This document shows, one piece after another, positions 35,886 through 43,572 of a stretch of 64,000 nucleotides of DNA. A program made the translations under genes and the position numbers. Position 1 is the first letter of the stretch. Each line of letters starts with the position of its first letter. The DNA comes from Hymenobacter perfusus (GTDB lineage Bacteria; Bacteroidota; Bacteroidia; Cytophagales; Hymenobacteraceae), in the NCBI RefSeq assembly GCF_003944765.1, contig NZ_RWIU01000007.1:62001-126000 (forward strand), given 5' to 3'. The notes under the pieces are model-generated. The model was not told the DNA's origin, made no database searches, and saw only the letters and a program-made list of their open reading frames with translations.

Positions 35886-38171
35886 TTACAGCATGGCCGC
35901 TTCCTTCTTGCGCTTGATTTTGGTTTTGCCTTTCTCGGTTTTCACCTTCATCTTTTCCACGTCGCTCATGTCGGCACCGGCGGCGGTGGCGGGGCCTACG
36001 CCAGGGTTGGGGCCGTTATTGACCAGCGTCATTTCATCCACGATGTGCTTGGCGCCGCCCAGCTTCTCGATGCACCAGAGGACGTAGCGAATATCGGCGT
36101 TGATGCAGCGTTTCAGCTCGGGGTCGTAGGCCAGGTCGCCGGTCATGGCTTCCCAGTTGCCGTCGAAGGCCAGACCGATCAGCTCGCCGCGGCCGTTGAT
36201 AACGGGCGAGCCGGAGTTGCCGCCGGTGATGTCGTTGTCGGTGATGAAGGCCACGGGCAGGTTGCCCTGCTTATCGGCGAAGCGGCCGTAATCCTTCATT
36301 TTGAGCAGCTCCAGCTCTTTCTGGGGCACTACAAACTCGGGGTTGGTGGCGTCTTCCTTCTCCAGAATGCCCTGGGCCGTGGTTTTAAAGTCGTAGGCTA
36401 CCGCGTCGCGGCCTTTGTAGGGGCGCACGGTGCCGTAGCTCAGCCGGATGGTGGAGTTGGCATCGGGCGAGTACACCTTGGTACTGTTCTTCTCGCGCAA
36501 AGCGGCCACGTACTGGCGGTTGGCGCGGCCCAGGCCGGCCTGCAGGCCCTGTAGCTTGGGCACGATGTTCTGCACGTAGTTCGAGTACACCGACTGGTAG
36601 GTTTTGTAGCCGGGGTCGGCTTCCAGCTTGGCCAGGGTGGGCGCGGCCAAAAAGGCTTTCACCTTGGCTTCGGAAGTCAGGAAGGAGTTGCTGAACACGT
36701 AGTCGGCGTACTTGGGCATGGAGCCGCCGTACTGCTTCTGCACCGTCTGGAACACGTCGGGCTGCTGATCCTTGGGCACGTCCTGCATGTACAAAGCCAT
36801 GAGGGCGGCAAACACCTTTTTGTCGGTGGGGGCGCTGTAATCCTTGAAGTAGTCGGCCACGGGCTCCTGCAAATCGGCCACGGCTTTGTCGATACCGGCT
36901 TTTTCGCCGGCTTTCAGCGCGGTGGCCAGCGGCATCATGCGGGCGGCCAGCGTCACGATTTCGGTGCCGAACGCGCCCTCGTTCACGTACTGCGTGCTGA
37001 GGTTATACTGGCGGATGCCGGCGTAGGCTTGGTTGATAGTATTCAGGGCCTCGCCGTACTGCTGGGCACGGGTCTGGTCCTGGGCAATCCACTCCATCAG
37101 GGAGTTTTCCTCGGCCTTCTTGGCATCCACGGTTTTCAGGCGCTTCATACCCTCATTCTGACCGATGAAGTACTTCCAGTAGTTGGCAATGTTGGCGTAC
37201 TTGGAAGCGTACTTCAGGCGCAAAGCGGCGTCTTGGTCCATATCCTCTTTCCAGAGCTTCAGGCGGGTATCGCGCAGCTTGATGCGGGCGGGGTTGGTCT
37301 GGTCGAGGGTCAGCTGGAGGCCGGCGGCGGGCAGGAAGCGCTGAGTGCGGCCGGGAAAGCCGAACACCATGGCGAAGTCGCCCTCGTTGATGCCCTGCAA
37401 GGCCACGGGCAAATGCTTTTTGGGCACGTAGGGCACGTTGCCTTCCTGGGGTGTGGCGGTGGGCTGGTTATTTTTATCGGCGTACACCCGGAACATCGAG
37501 AAGTCGCCGGTGTGGCGGGGCCACATCCAGTTGTCGGTGTCGCCCCCGAACTTACCCACGGCTTCCGGCGGAGCACCTACCAAACGCACGTCGCCGAAGC
37601 GCTGGTAAATGAACAGGTAGTACTCGTTGCCCCCGAACATGTCGCGCACGTAGGCTACGTATTTGCCGTTTTCCTTGGCGTTATCGGCCATTTCGCGCTG
37701 GCGCTTCTGAATGGTGGCCATGCGCTCCTGCTCGGTAGTAGCGGGCGTAATGCCTTCCAGCACCTTGCCGGTCACGTCTTCCATGCGCACCAGAATATCC
37801 ACGAACAGGCCGGGGTTTTTCTTCTCGTCGCGCTTGGTGGCGGCGTAGAAGCCGTTCTGCAGGATGTTGTTTTCGGGGGTGCTGTGGCTCTGGATGGCGT
37901 CGTAGCCGCAGTGATGGTTGGTCAGCAGCAGGCCCTGGCTGCTCACGAACTCGCCGGTGCAGAAGCCGCCCAGCTGCACCACGGCATCCTTCAAGCTGGC
38001 ATTGTTGACGTCGTAAATTTCCTCGGCCGTGAGCTTAAGGCCCTTCTTCTGCATGTCGGCTTGGTTGAGGCGCTTCACGAACAGCGGCAGCCACATGCCT
38101 TCGTCGGCGTGGGCGGCCAGGGGCAACAGCAGCGTCAGCAGCAGGGCCTTGGCCCAGTGTTGTTTTTGCAT
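35886..38171 (-). CDS. S46 family dipeptidyl-peptidase, DPP7-like
   Basis: A 761-residue serine exopeptidase that removes dipeptides from the N-terminus of peptides, here exported to the periplasm (signal peptide [22 protein letters not shown]). The chymotrypsin-like triad is H87 (TNHHCGY), D223 (HTGDFSMFR) and S653 (GGNSGSP). G671 (FDGNW) lies at the subsite position, 18 residues after the Ser, where DPP11 has Arg that selects acidic P1 residues; Gly points to DPP7-type preference for hydrophobic P1. The C-terminus is a Lys-rich tail, not a T9SS domain. It may complement the secreted metalloprotease in peptide utilisation. Confidence 0.92.
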   Translation of the reverse strand: MQKQHWAKALLLTLLLPLAAHADEGMWLPLFVKRLNQADMQKKGLKLTAEEIYDVNNASLKDAVVQLGGFCTGEFVSSQGLLLTNHHCGYDAIQSHSTPENNILQNGFYAATKRDEKKNPGLFVDILVRMEDVTGKVLEGITPATTEQERMATIQKRQREMADNAKENGKYVAYVRDMFGGNEYYLFIYQRFGDVRLVGAPPEAVGKFGGDTDNWMWPRHTGDFSMFRVYADKNNQPTATPQEGNVPYVPKKHLPVALQGINEGDFAMVFGFPGRTQRFLPAAGLQLTLDQTNPARIKLRDTRLKLWKEDMDQDAALRLKYASKYANIANYWKYFIGQNEGMKRLKTVDAKKAEENSLMEWIAQDQTRAQQYGEALNTINQAYAGIRQYNLSTQYVNEGAFGTEIVTLAARMMPLATALKAGEKAGIDKAVADLQEPVADYFKDYSAPTDKKVFAALMALYMQDVPKDQQPDVFQTVQKQYGGSMPKYADYVFSNSFLTSEAKVKAFLAAPTLAKLEADPGYKTYQSVYSNYVQNIVPKLQGLQAGLGRANRQYVAALREKNSTKVYSPDANSTIRLSYGTVRPYKGRDAVAYDFKTTAQGILEKEDATNPEFVVPQKELELLKMKDYGRFADKQGNLPVAFITDNDITGGNSGSPVINGRGELIGLAFDGNWEAMTGDLAYDPELKRCINADIRYVLWCIEKLGGAKHIVDEMTLVNNGPNPGVGPATAAGADMSDVEKMKVKTEKGKTKIKRKKEAAML

Positions 38172-38285
38172 GGTAATGGGGGTGGGTTTGGGGAATGAGA
38201 ATCTGCCGGCGAAGGTACAAAGCCGGGCGTTTCCGTGTTATGCAACCTACGCGCCTCGCCGGCTGCACCTGACCCGTACTTTCCC

Positions 38286-38293
38286 GATCTTTG
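38286..38293 (+). promoter_or_regulatory. Promoter-like -7 element GATCTTTG
   Basis: One base from TAnnTTTG, ending 8 nt before the yidD start at 38302. Confidence 0.35.
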
Positions 38294-38301
38294 CCGCCAC
38301 T

Positions 38302-38523
38302 ATGACCTACCTGTTTCGCCAGCTGGTGCTGGGACTGCTCTGGGTGTACCGCCGCCTGATTTCGCCGCTCAAGCCGCCCAGCTGCCGCTATACGCCCACC
38401 TGCTCGGCCTACGCCCTGGAGGCCGTCACCAAATACGGCCCCTGGCGCGGGGGCCGCCTGGCTTTGCGCCGCATCGGCCGCTGCCACCCCTGGGGCGGCC
38501 ATGGCCACGACCCGGTACCGTGA
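38302..38523 (+). CDS. yidD: YidD, membrane protein insertion efficiency factor
   Basis: A small 73-residue peripheral membrane protein that helps insert proteins with YidC/Sec. The N-terminal amphipathic helix ([20 protein letters not shown]) precedes the conserved Cys block: [16 protein letters not shown] and [10 protein letters not shown], with Cys and Arg positions as in the family. Length is typical. ATG 38302 fits; the longer frame from 38029 is a shadow of the S46 peptidase. It is divergent from that gene. Confidence 0.9.
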   Translation: MTYLFRQLVLGLLWVYRRLISPLKPPSCRYTPTCSAYALEAVTKYGPWRGGRLALRRIGRCHPWGGHGHDPVP

Positions 38524-38526
38524 GGT

Positions 38527-38634
38527 GAATCGGTGATTTAGTGAATTGGTGATTTAGTGAGTTTGACGTTTTGATGGCACGGCTTGCGCGAACTGAACAT
38601 CAAACTCACTAAATCACCAATTCACTAAATCACC
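38527..38634. repeat. Palindrome, GTGATTTAGTGAATTG family (copy 1)
   Basis: Arms of about 32 bp (gtgatttagtgaattggtgatttagtgagttt, roughly 38537-38567, and its mirror, roughly 38600-38633) enclose a 32-nt centre. Relatives are at 59008-59110 and 60055-60150. Confidence 0.75.
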
Positions 38635-38658
38635 TTTTCCCGTATAAGGCGTTTGGTT

Positions 38659-38692
38659 GCTGCCGGAACCTGGGGTTGCGGCAGCTTTTTTT
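38659..38692 (+). terminator. Intrinsic terminator downstream of yidD
   Basis: A 7-bp stem (38659-38665, 38679-38685) is followed by seven T's. It lies beyond the palindrome and before the lipoprotein gene. Confidence 0.7.
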
Positions 38693-38711
38693 CGCCTGAA
38701 ACCAGTCTGGT

Positions 38712-39608
38712 ATGCGTAGTTTATGTGTGGCCGCCGTTGTGGCCGGAATGATGTTCAGTAGCTGCTCGGAGGCTCAAACCAAGGAAACGGCTGGGGCTGA
38801 GGCCACCGAAAAGCAGGAAAAGTCGGGCAAGAAAAAGGGTAAGAAAGGGAAGAAAAACGCCGAGGCAATTGCCAACCTCACCCAGGTCGGCACAATGAGC
38901 GGCGTGCCGGAAAGCTCGGGCCTGGCCCTGACCGGCGAGGCCGGCTCCTTCTTCACCCACGGCGACGACGGCACCCAGCCGATTCTCTACAAAATCAGCA
39001 CCGCCGGCAAAACCCTCTCCCAGCTGGATATTCCGGTGAAAAGCCACGACTGGGAAAGCATCACCCGCGACACCAACGGCCACGTGTACATCGGCGACGT
39101 GGGCAACAACAACAACAGCCGCCAGGACCTGGTCATCTACCGGCTCAACCCCGGCAACGTGCAGCAGGTGCAGGAAATCCACCTGAATTACCTCGACCAA
39201 AAGGACTTCCCGCCGGCCAAGGAGGAGCGTAATTTCGACTGCGAAGCCACCCTCTGGCACGCCGGCAAGGTGTACCTGTTCACCAAGGACCGCGCCCAGG
39301 AACAAACCAGCAAGGTGTACGCCGTGCCCGACCAGCCCGGTAACTACACCGCCCAGCAAGTCACCCGCCTTGCCATTCCCGGCCAGGTAACCGATGCCGC
39401 CCTCAGCCCCGATGGCCGTCGCTTAGTGCTGCTGGCCCGCCAGGAAATGTTCGTGCTGGAAGGCAACTCGTTCGAGGAAATCCTGAAAGCCACGCCCCGC
39501 CAGGTTTCCCTGAAAGGCGCCGGCCAGACGGAAGGCGCCGTATTCACCGACAACAACACGCTCTACATCAGCAACGAACAGGGCGCGTTGTACACGTACA
39601 CGTTCTAG
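38712..39608 (+). CDS. Beta-propeller-like lipoprotein, function unknown
   Basis: 298 residues. Signal peptide and lipobox (MMFSSC) are followed by a Lys-rich linker (KQEKSGKKKGKKGKK) and a domain with blade-like repeats: SSGLALTGEAGSFFTHGDDG, HDWESITRDTNGHVYIGDVGNN, DLVIYRLNPGN, AALSPDGRRLVLLARQEMFVLEG, and a final VFTDNNTLYISNEQGALYTY. This resembles SdiA-regulated/NHL-like propellers. It is expected to be anchored facing the periplasm. Ligand and partners are unknown. Confidence 0.72.
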   Translation: MRSLCVAAVVAGMMFSSCSEAQTKETAGAEATEKQEKSGKKKGKKGKKNAEAIANLTQVGTMSGVPESSGLALTGEAGSFFTHGDDGTQPILYKISTAGKTLSQLDIPVKSHDWESITRDTNGHVYIGDVGNNNNSRQDLVIYRLNPGNVQQVQEIHLNYLDQKDFPPAKEERNFDCEATLWHAGKVYLFTKDRAQEQTSKVYAVPDQPGNYTAQQVTRLAIPGQVTDAALSPDGRRLVLLARQEMFVLEGNSFEEILKATPRQVSLKGAGQTEGAVFTDNNTLYISNEQGALYTYTF

Positions 39609-39659
39609 CCCGCCGCTGTTTTACGCGAACAGCATAATTTACACAGGCAGCATAAGTAG

Positions 39660-39758
39660 AACGTCATGCTGAGCTTGCCGAAGCATCTCGCGTGCTGACG
39701 TTGCCAGAGTAATCCAACGTCAGCACGCGAGATGCTTCGGCAAGCTCAGCATGACGTT
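39660..39758. repeat. Long palindrome, GTCATGCTGAGC...GAAGCATCTC family (copy 1)
   Basis: Two perfect 43-bp arms (39660-39702 and 39716-39758) flank a 13-nt loop. The second copy is at 57791-57909. Perfect arms this long suggest recent spread or gene-conversion-like maintenance. Confidence 0.9.
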
Positions 39759-39856
39759 CTGCTGTGTTACCCCGTTGTCCGTCCCTGTACCCATCCCGCT
39801 TCGGGCAGTTTTCCCCGGAAGTGGGGCCGGCTATGGATGGGCCTTGTTCTTTTCAG

Positions 39857-39864
39857 TAAGTTTG
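39857..39864 (+). promoter_or_regulatory. Promoter-like -7 element TAAGTTTG
   Basis: Exact TAnnTTTG match, 60 nt upstream of the aldolase start. Confidence 0.5.
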
Positions 39865-39924
39865 ACCTAAGATTCCGAAACCCGGTGCGGCCTTTCCCCG
39901 ACCTGCGCCACCATCCTCCAGCAA

Positions 39925-41013
39925 ATGGCTGAACAAACCACTCTCACCGGCCTGCGCGCCGGCGTGCTGCACGGCGACGAAGTGCAGCAGCTTTTCGAAC
40001 ACGCCAAAACCCACGGCTACGCGCTGCCCGCCGTGAACGTAACCGGCACCGACACGGTAAACGCCGTACTGGAAGCCGCCCGCGACCTGAATTCGCCCGT
40101 TATCATTCAGTTTTCGAACGGGGGAGCCCAGTTCTTCGCCGGCAAAGGCCTCGCCAACGATAAGCAGCAGGCCAGCATTGCCGGCGGTATTTCCGGTGCC
40201 CAGCACGTGCACCTGATGGCCCAGGCCTATGGTGTGCCCGTGATTCTGCACACCGACCACGCCGCCAAAAAGCTCCTGCCCTGGATCGACGGCCTGCTCG
40301 AAGCCGGCGAGAAGCACTTCGCCGAGCACGGCCAGCCGCTGTACTCCTCCCACATGCTCGACTTGTCGGAAGAGCCCATTGAGGAGAACATCGAAATCTG
40401 CAAAGAGTACCTGGTGCGCATGGCCAAAATCGGCATGACGCTGGAAATTGAGCTGGGCGTAACCGGCGGCGAGGAAGACGGCGTGGACAACTCCGACGTG
40501 GACTCGTCGAAGCTCTACACCCAGCCCTCAGAAGTGGCTTACGCCTACGAGGAGCTGAGCAAAATCAGCCCCCGCTTTACCATTGCCGCCGCCTTCGGCA
40601 ATGTACACGGCGTGTACAAGCCCGGCAACGTAAAGCTCCAGCCCGTTATCCTGAAAAACTCGCAGGATTTTGTGAAGGAGAAATTCGGCCTCAGCGCCGA
40701 ACGTCCCATCAACTTCGTGTTCCACGGCGGTTCGGGCTCCACGCAGGAGGAAATCCGCGAGGCCATCAGCTACGGGGCCATCAAAATGAACATCGACACG
40801 GACATGCAGTGGGCGTTCTGGGACGGTATCCGCGTGTATTACCAGAAAAACGAAGGCTTCCTGCAAAGCCAGATCGGCAACCCCACCGGCGAGGATTCGC
40901 CCAACAAGAAGTACTACGACCCACGCGTGTGGCTGCGTAAAGGCGAGGAAAGCTTCGTGACCCGCCTCAAGTCGGCCTTCGAAGACCTCAACGCCGTAAA
41001 CCGCCGCCCCTAG
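39925..41013 (+). CDS. fbaA: Class II fructose-bisphosphate aldolase
   Basis: A 362-residue zinc aldolase converting fructose 1,6-bisphosphate to DHAP and glyceraldehyde 3-phosphate in glycolysis and gluconeogenesis. Visible motifs are VILHTDHAAKK (catalytic Asp and first zinc His), IELGVTGGEEDGVDN, AFGNVHGVYKPG (zinc His), FHGGSGS and KMNIDTDMQWAF for the phosphate site. The roughly 360-residue length and the VTGGEEDG stretch fit the FbaA (class IIA, E. coli-type) branch. A strong terminator follows at 41061-41109. Confidence 0.95.
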   Translation: MAEQTTLTGLRAGVLHGDEVQQLFEHAKTHGYALPAVNVTGTDTVNAVLEAARDLNSPVIIQFSNGGAQFFAGKGLANDKQQASIAGGISGAQHVHLMAQAYGVPVILHTDHAAKKLLPWIDGLLEAGEKHFAEHGQPLYSSHMLDLSEEPIEENIEICKEYLVRMAKIGMTLEIELGVTGGEEDGVDNSDVDSSKLYTQPSEVAYAYEELSKISPRFTIAAAFGNVHGVYKPGNVKLQPVILKNSQDFVKEKFGLSAERPINFVFHGGSGSTQEEIREAISYGAIKMNIDTDMQWAFWDGIRVYYQKNEGFLQSQIGNPTGEDSPNKKYYDPRVWLRKGEESFVTRLKSAFEDLNAVNRRP

Positions 41014-41060
41014 GTAGGTTTTTGGTGGGTGGTTATCGGTTTTTGGCTGACTGACCGCCC

Positions 41061-41109
41061 CACACAAAACGGCCCCGTGCTCTGGTTGAGCACGGGGCCG
41101 TTTTGTGTG
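41061..41109. terminator. Bidirectional intrinsic terminator
   Basis: Perfect 22-bp arms (41061-41082, 41088-41109) with a 5-nt loop and internal A/T runs, between the convergent fbaA and lgt genes. Confidence 0.85.
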
Positions 41110-41111
41110 GT

Positions 41112-41200
41112 TGTCATTCCGAGCGGAGCGAGGAATCTGGGTTTCGGCGTGAGTAGCCTTACCCAATTCACCCAGATTCCTCGCTCTGCTCGGAATGACA
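41112..41200. repeat. Palindrome, GTCATTCCGAG...AATCTGGGT family (copy 3)
   Basis: 31-bp arms with one mismatch (41112-41142, 41170-41200) enclose 27 nt. Same family as 10249-10321. Confidence 0.85.
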
Positions 41201-41219
41201 CGCGGTGTATGCGTTAAAA

Positions 41220-42218
41220 CTACCGTTTAGCGGCGGCCAGGGCGGCTTCGCGGGCTTCCTGCTCGTGCAGGTCGCGGGGGGCATCCTGGGGGCGACCGGG
41301 GCGGTTACGGGCGGTAAAGAGCACGTAGAGGCCCATAAATACCAGCGGCACGCTCAGCCACTGGCCCATATTCAGGGTCATGCCCTGCTCAAACGCCACC
41401 TGATCCTCTTTGAAGAATTCCACCACAATCCGGAACGTGAACAGCAGCACCACAAACAGCCCGAACAGCTGACCGCGCGGCGTGTGCTCCTTGGTGCGGT
41501 TCCACATGGCATACAGTACCACGAACAGGAACACGCAGAACAGCGACTCGTAGATCTGGGTAGGGTGGCGCGGCACGGCTACCTGGGTGGCCGGAGCTAC
41601 ACTCCCACTCACGGGCTGGGTTTCGTAGGCAATCTTGCCATCGGGCTGGCGCACGCGCTGCACGGCCACCGAGCCAGCGGGCACGGGCTGGTCGGGACGC
41701 GGCTCCTGCAGGTGTTCGGTGTCGCGGGGGAACACAAAGGCCCAGGGCGCCGTGGTGGGCTGGCCCACAATTTCGGAGTTCATCAGGTTGCCGATGCGGA
41801 TGAGCGCGCCGCCCACGGCCACCACCAGCACAATCCGGTCGAGGGTCCAGAGCACATCGAACTTGTTGTTGCGGCTGAAGAGCCACACGGCGAAGATGAT
41901 GCCGATGGTAGCCCCGTGCGAGGCCAGCCCGCCTTCCCAGATCTTAAAGATGCTCAGCAGATCATCCTTGTACTGGGCCCAGTCGTAGAAAAACACGTGG
42001 CCCAGGCGCGCACCCAGCACCGTGCCAATCAGCACGTAGATGGTGATGACATCGACCCAGCGCGGCGACACTTTCTCGGACTTGTAGATGTGGCCCAGGA
42101 TGAAGGTTCCCACCACGAAGCCCGACATGAACAGCAGCCCGTACCAGCGCAGCGTGAGCGGCCCGATTTCGGCCAGAATAGGGTTCGGACTCCACAGAAT
42201 GGCACTTAGCAAACTCAT
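41220..42218 (-). CDS. lgt: Prolipoprotein diacylglyceryl transferase
   Basis: A 332-residue inner-membrane enzyme that transfers diacylglycerol from phosphatidylglycerol to the lipobox cysteine of prolipoproteins. Conserved parts include RWYGLLFMSGF, LGARLGHVFFYD, EGGLASHGATIG with its essential His, and LIRIGNLMNSEIVG with the conserved Arg. Seven membrane segments are expected. A periplasmic insert (about residues 165-215, Pro/Val-rich) precedes RHPTQIYESLF. It serves the several lipoproteins in this window. Minus-strand TACTTTTC at 42225-42232 is a promoter candidate only 6 nt from the start. Confidence 0.95.
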   Translation of the reverse strand: MSLLSAILWSPNPILAEIGPLTLRWYGLLFMSGFVVGTFILGHIYKSEKVSPRWVDVITIYVLIGTVLGARLGHVFFYDWAQYKDDLLSIFKIWEGGLASHGATIGIIFAVWLFSRNNKFDVLWTLDRIVLVVAVGGALIRIGNLMNSEIVGQPTTAPWAFVFPRDTEHLQEPRPDQPVPAGSVAVQRVRQPDGKIAYETQPVSGSVAPATQVAVPRHPTQIYESLFCVFLFVVLYAMWNRTKEHTPRGQLFGLFVVLLFTFRIVVEFFKEDQVAFEQGMTLNMGQWLSVPLVFMGLYVLFTARNRPGRPQDAPRDLHEQEAREAALAAAKR

Positions 42219-42224
42219 ACGCAG

Positions 42225-42232
42225 GAAAAGTA
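42225..42232 (-). promoter_or_regulatory. Promoter-like -7 element TACTTTTC before lgt
   Basis: Minus-strand match to TAnnTTTG with a final C, 6 nt from the start codon. Confidence 0.35.
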
Positions 42233-42242
42233 AAGGGTCAGA

Positions 42243-42653
42243 TCAGGAAGGAGAAGACAGCAGCTGCACGCTGCCATCCACGTATACTTTGGCCAGAAAC
42301 GGCCGGGGCGTGCGGAGTGCAAACCGGCGCAGGCGCGGCAAAGCCCGCACCACGCAGGCCGCCAGCTCGGCACTGGTGAGGCCCTTGGCCACGATGATGA
42401 ACGTGCCCGCCCCACTGGCCAGCAGGGCCTGCTGCTCCAGCGGGTTGTAGCGGATGCGCCGTTCCTGGGTGAGCACGCACAGGCCCCGGGCCGCCACGGC
42501 CGGCAGCCACTCGGTATCGGGCGTTTCGGGGCGGAACAGGTCGGCGTGGCTTACAAAAGTAGCTTGCTGCTCGCGCAGCGCGGCCTGCACCCGCGGCATG
42601 GCCACGGTGCGGTCAAGGAAAAATACGGGGTCAGGCTGCGGCTCCAAGCTCAT
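42243..42653 (-). CDS. VapC45-like PIN-domain toxin
   Basis: A 136-residue putative ribonuclease toxin. It begins with a PIN/Mut7-C-like first strand (FFLDRTVAM, acidic Asp), continues through DTEWLPAVAARGLCVLTQERRIRYNP, where Asp/Glu residues could complete the acidic site, and ends in a small beta-strand. Size and order match M. tuberculosis VapC45 (about 138 residues) paired with VapB45 (about 239). It starts 23 bp inside the end of the upstream antitoxin gene, a layout typical of toxin-antitoxin operons. Target RNA is unknown. Confidence 0.72.
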   Translation of the reverse strand: MSLEPQPDPVFFLDRTVAMPRVQAALREQQATFVSHADLFRPETPDTEWLPAVAARGLCVLTQERRIRYNPLEQQALLASGAGTFIIVAKGLTSAELAACVVRALPRLRRFALRTPRPFLAKVYVDGSVQLLSSPS

Positions 42654-43335
42654 AACGAATTGCTTCTTCCACGGCGCGGGTAGTCAGGCCGAATTCTTCG
42701 GCAATGTGCTGCACCGAGTCGCCGGCGCGGTACAGGCCCACCACCACATCCACGGGCACGTAGTTTTCCGTGAGTACGGGCCGGCCGAAGGCAATGGTGG
42801 GGTCAACGGCAATAAGCGTGGGCAACGTCTCGGCCCCTATCCCCAGACCGGCCGTGCTGCCATACACCGGAAACAGGCGCAGCGGGAACCCGTCGGCGGC
42901 CCGCTCGATGCGGCGCAAATACGCTTCCACCAGCTGCCGGATGGTCATCTGGCCCCGGCGCGAGGCATTGATGAGCAGGTTTTCGTCTTCCAGGGCCCGC
43001 ACAAACAGATCCACGCCGTCGGTTTCGAACTGGTGCTGGGCCAGCGGGTTTTCCGATTGCAGCTCCTGCCGCACGAACTGCACCGCATGGCGCACCCGTT
43101 GCAACGAAATGCCGTGCTGGTGCCGGATGGCGGCCAGCACGTGTACTTCCACCAGGTTCAGAAACGACAACCCCTCGGCACTGGCCGGCTGCACCAGCGC
43201 ATCCTCGGCCCGCGTCCAGGCCTGCACCGTGGTGGCAGCCAGCCCCGTGAGGTGGGCCACCTGCCGCGCCGAGTACACCGGCAGCCGGTAGGCCTCGCGT
43301 TCCTGGTATAGTTGAGTCAGACTGCTTGCCGCCAC
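42631..43335 (-). CDS. VapB45-like antitoxin with DUF433 domain
   Basis: A 234-residue putative DNA-binding antitoxin. The N-terminal part (YSARQVAHLTGLAATTVQAW) is a helix-turn-helix like MerR-type readers; the C-terminal part (DVVVGLYRAGDSVQHIAEEFGLTTRAVEEAIRYEL) is a DUF433 helix-turn-helix. Size fits the VapB45 family. Start is GTG at 43335. A TACTTTCG promoter-like site is at 43358-43365 on the minus strand, and the product probably represses its own promoter. The toxin follows with a 23-bp overlap. Confidence 0.72.
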   Translation of the reverse strand: MAASSLTQLYQEREAYRLPVYSARQVAHLTGLAATTVQAWTRAEDALVQPASAEGLSFLNLVEVHVLAAIRHQHGISLQRVRHAVQFVRQELQSENPLAQHQFETDGVDLFVRALEDENLLINASRRGQMTIRQLVEAYLRRIERAADGFPLRLFPVYGSTAGLGIGAETLPTLIAVDPTIAFGRPVLTENYVPVDVVVGLYRAGDSVQHIAEEFGLTTRAVEEAIRYELGAAA

Positions 43336-43357
43336 GGTGCTGTTCAGAGTTGAGCTA

Positions 43358-43365
43358 CGAAAGTA
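43358..43365 (-). promoter_or_regulatory. Promoter-like -7 element TACTTTCG of the toxin-antitoxin operon
   Basis: Minus-strand TAnnTTCG, 22 nt upstream of the antitoxin start. Confidence 0.4.
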
Positions 43366-43437
43366 CAGGGTTTACCGCAAAACCGACCTTTTCTTCCTGT
43401 CATCCCGGCTCAGCCGTTACAAGTGGAACGACAACCA

Positions 43438-43545
43438 GTCCGGCGGCTGCCAGCCGTCGGGCCGGTTTAAGCGTGCTGACGTTGTTACGTCGTCGTTCGG
43501 GTGTTAGCTAACGACAACCGGCCCGACGGCTTACAGCCGCCGGAC
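43438..43545. repeat. Palindrome, GTCCGGCGG...CCGTCGGGCCGGTT family (copy 1)
   Basis: 30-bp arms (43438-43467, 43516-43545) with a few mismatches enclose a 48-nt centre containing gttgttacg. Copies are at 50346-50454 and 52066-52186. Between the toxin-antitoxin operon and nadE. Confidence 0.85.
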
Positions 43546-43572
43546 CGGACGTACACGGCAAAACACCGATTC

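Larger units (their letters stand above)
39609..39924. other. Intergenic region (316 bp) with a long palindrome and an aldolase promoter candidate
   Basis: Contains the 43-bp-arm palindrome at 39660-39758 and a TAAGTTTG element at 39857-39864, 60 nt before the aldolase start. No gene is seen. Confidence 0.6.

Noticed and set aside
37029-38198. 389-residue open frame on the plus strand opposite the S46 peptidase
   Set aside because: It is an antisense shadow of a long high-GC gene; its composition is implausible for a protein and the peptidase has full catalytic motifs.
39660-39758. Palindrome as an ordinary intrinsic terminator
   Set aside because: Arms of 43 bp without a following T-run and a second copy with different arms elsewhere fit a repeat family better.
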